The notes below the pieces were generated by a model, which was given only the letters and a program-made list of their open reading frames with translations, was not told where the DNA came from and did not search any database. Shown here one piece after another: positions 5,002-5,068 of a DNA stretch of 5,068 bases (position 1 is its first letter; the number at the start of each line of letters is the position of its first letter). Origin of the DNA: an uncultured Eggerthellaceae bacterium (lineage in GTDB: Bacteria > Actinomycetota > Coriobacteriia > Coriobacteriales > Eggerthellaceae). Where the stretch lies: NCBI GenBank assembly GCA_934645125.1, contig CAKUDT010000124.1:1-5068 (forward strand), in the 5' to 3' direction. Both the position numbers and the translations under genes were made by a program.

Positions 5002-5004
5002 ACC
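4994..5004 (+). repeat. Palindrome over the -10 of tRNA-Gly
   Basis: GGTAT-T-ATACC is a perfect 5-bp inverted repeat around one central base and contains the whole -10. A second perfect palindrome, CCCTAGGG (4982-4989), lies in the promoter spacer. A further GGTAT at 4988-4992 repeats the left arm. These could be operator half-sites. Confidence 0.6.
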
Positions 5005-5011
5005 TTCTTGC

Positions 5012-5068
5012 GCGGACATGGCTCAGCTGGTAGAGCACCACCTTGCCAAGGTGGGGGCCGCGGGTTCG
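5012..5068 (+). tRNA. tRNA-Gly, anticodon GCC (3' end beyond window)
   Basis: The first 57 nt of a glycine tRNA are present. The 5' acceptor strand GCGGACA is followed by the D arm GCTC-AGCTGGTA-GAGC and the anticodon stem CCACC/GGTGG, with loop TTGCCAA giving anticodon GCC at 5045-5047. The T arm begins with GCGGG-TTCG at the window edge. The 3' acceptor strand and CCA are not visible, so the pairing of the acceptor cannot be checked. It reads GGC and GGU; GGC is the dominant Gly codon in the adjacent genes. Confidence 0.95.

Overview
The window is a housekeeping segment of a bacterial chromosome. It holds the tail of a glycolytic operon (gap, pgk, tpiA, gpmI), then secG, then three tRNA genes with unusually legible promoters and terminators. 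The coding regions are moderately GC-rich and the spacers are AT-rich. All three tRNAs are of ordinary bacterial type; CCA is encoded in the two that are complete. A gap-pgk-tpiA-secG backbone is typical of Actinobacteria, while gpmI directly after tpiA recalls the Firmicutes central glycolytic operon. This mix, with the base composition, best suits a Coriobacteriia/Eggerthellaceae-like organism. That assignment is an inference of moderate to low confidence, and no signature gene proves it.

Bases 1-3841: the last 40 codons of gap, a strong intrinsic terminator or attenuator, then pgk, tpiA and gpmI on the plus strand, separated by about 60-75 bp. Together they encode consecutive lower-glycolysis steps: GAPDH (glyceraldehyde-3-P to 1,3-bisphosphoglycerate), PGK (to 3-phosphoglycerate with ATP formation), TIM (dihydroxyacetone-P/glyceraldehyde-3-P interconversion) and cofactor-independent phosphoglycerate mutase (3-PG to 2-PG). 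Every catalytic residue I checked in the three complete enzymes is present. Enolase is not in the window.

Bases 3842-4343: secG, a two-helix subunit of the SecYEG translocon, with a TTG start and probably its own promoter inside the end of gpmI. It is followed by tRNA-Leu(GAG), which has an extended -10 promoter, a 12-bp palindrome at the predicted start site and a textbook UUCG-loop terminator.

Bases 4344-4686: about 340 bp with no convincing gene, enclosed by two terminators that face each other. Bases 4687-5068: tRNA-Val(GAC) on the minus strand and the beginning of tRNA-Gly(GCC) on the plus strand. They diverge from a roughly 214-bp AT-rich spacer with two promoters, A-tracts, palindromes and a tandem 10-bp repeat.

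The three tRNAs read CUU/CUC, GUU/GUC and GGU/GGC. By eye, CTT, GTT and GGC are among the commonest Leu, Val and Gly codons in the adjacent glycolytic genes. I found no mobile element, CRISPR array, toxin, phage gene or evidence of a novel multigene system. The points worth a second look are regulatory.
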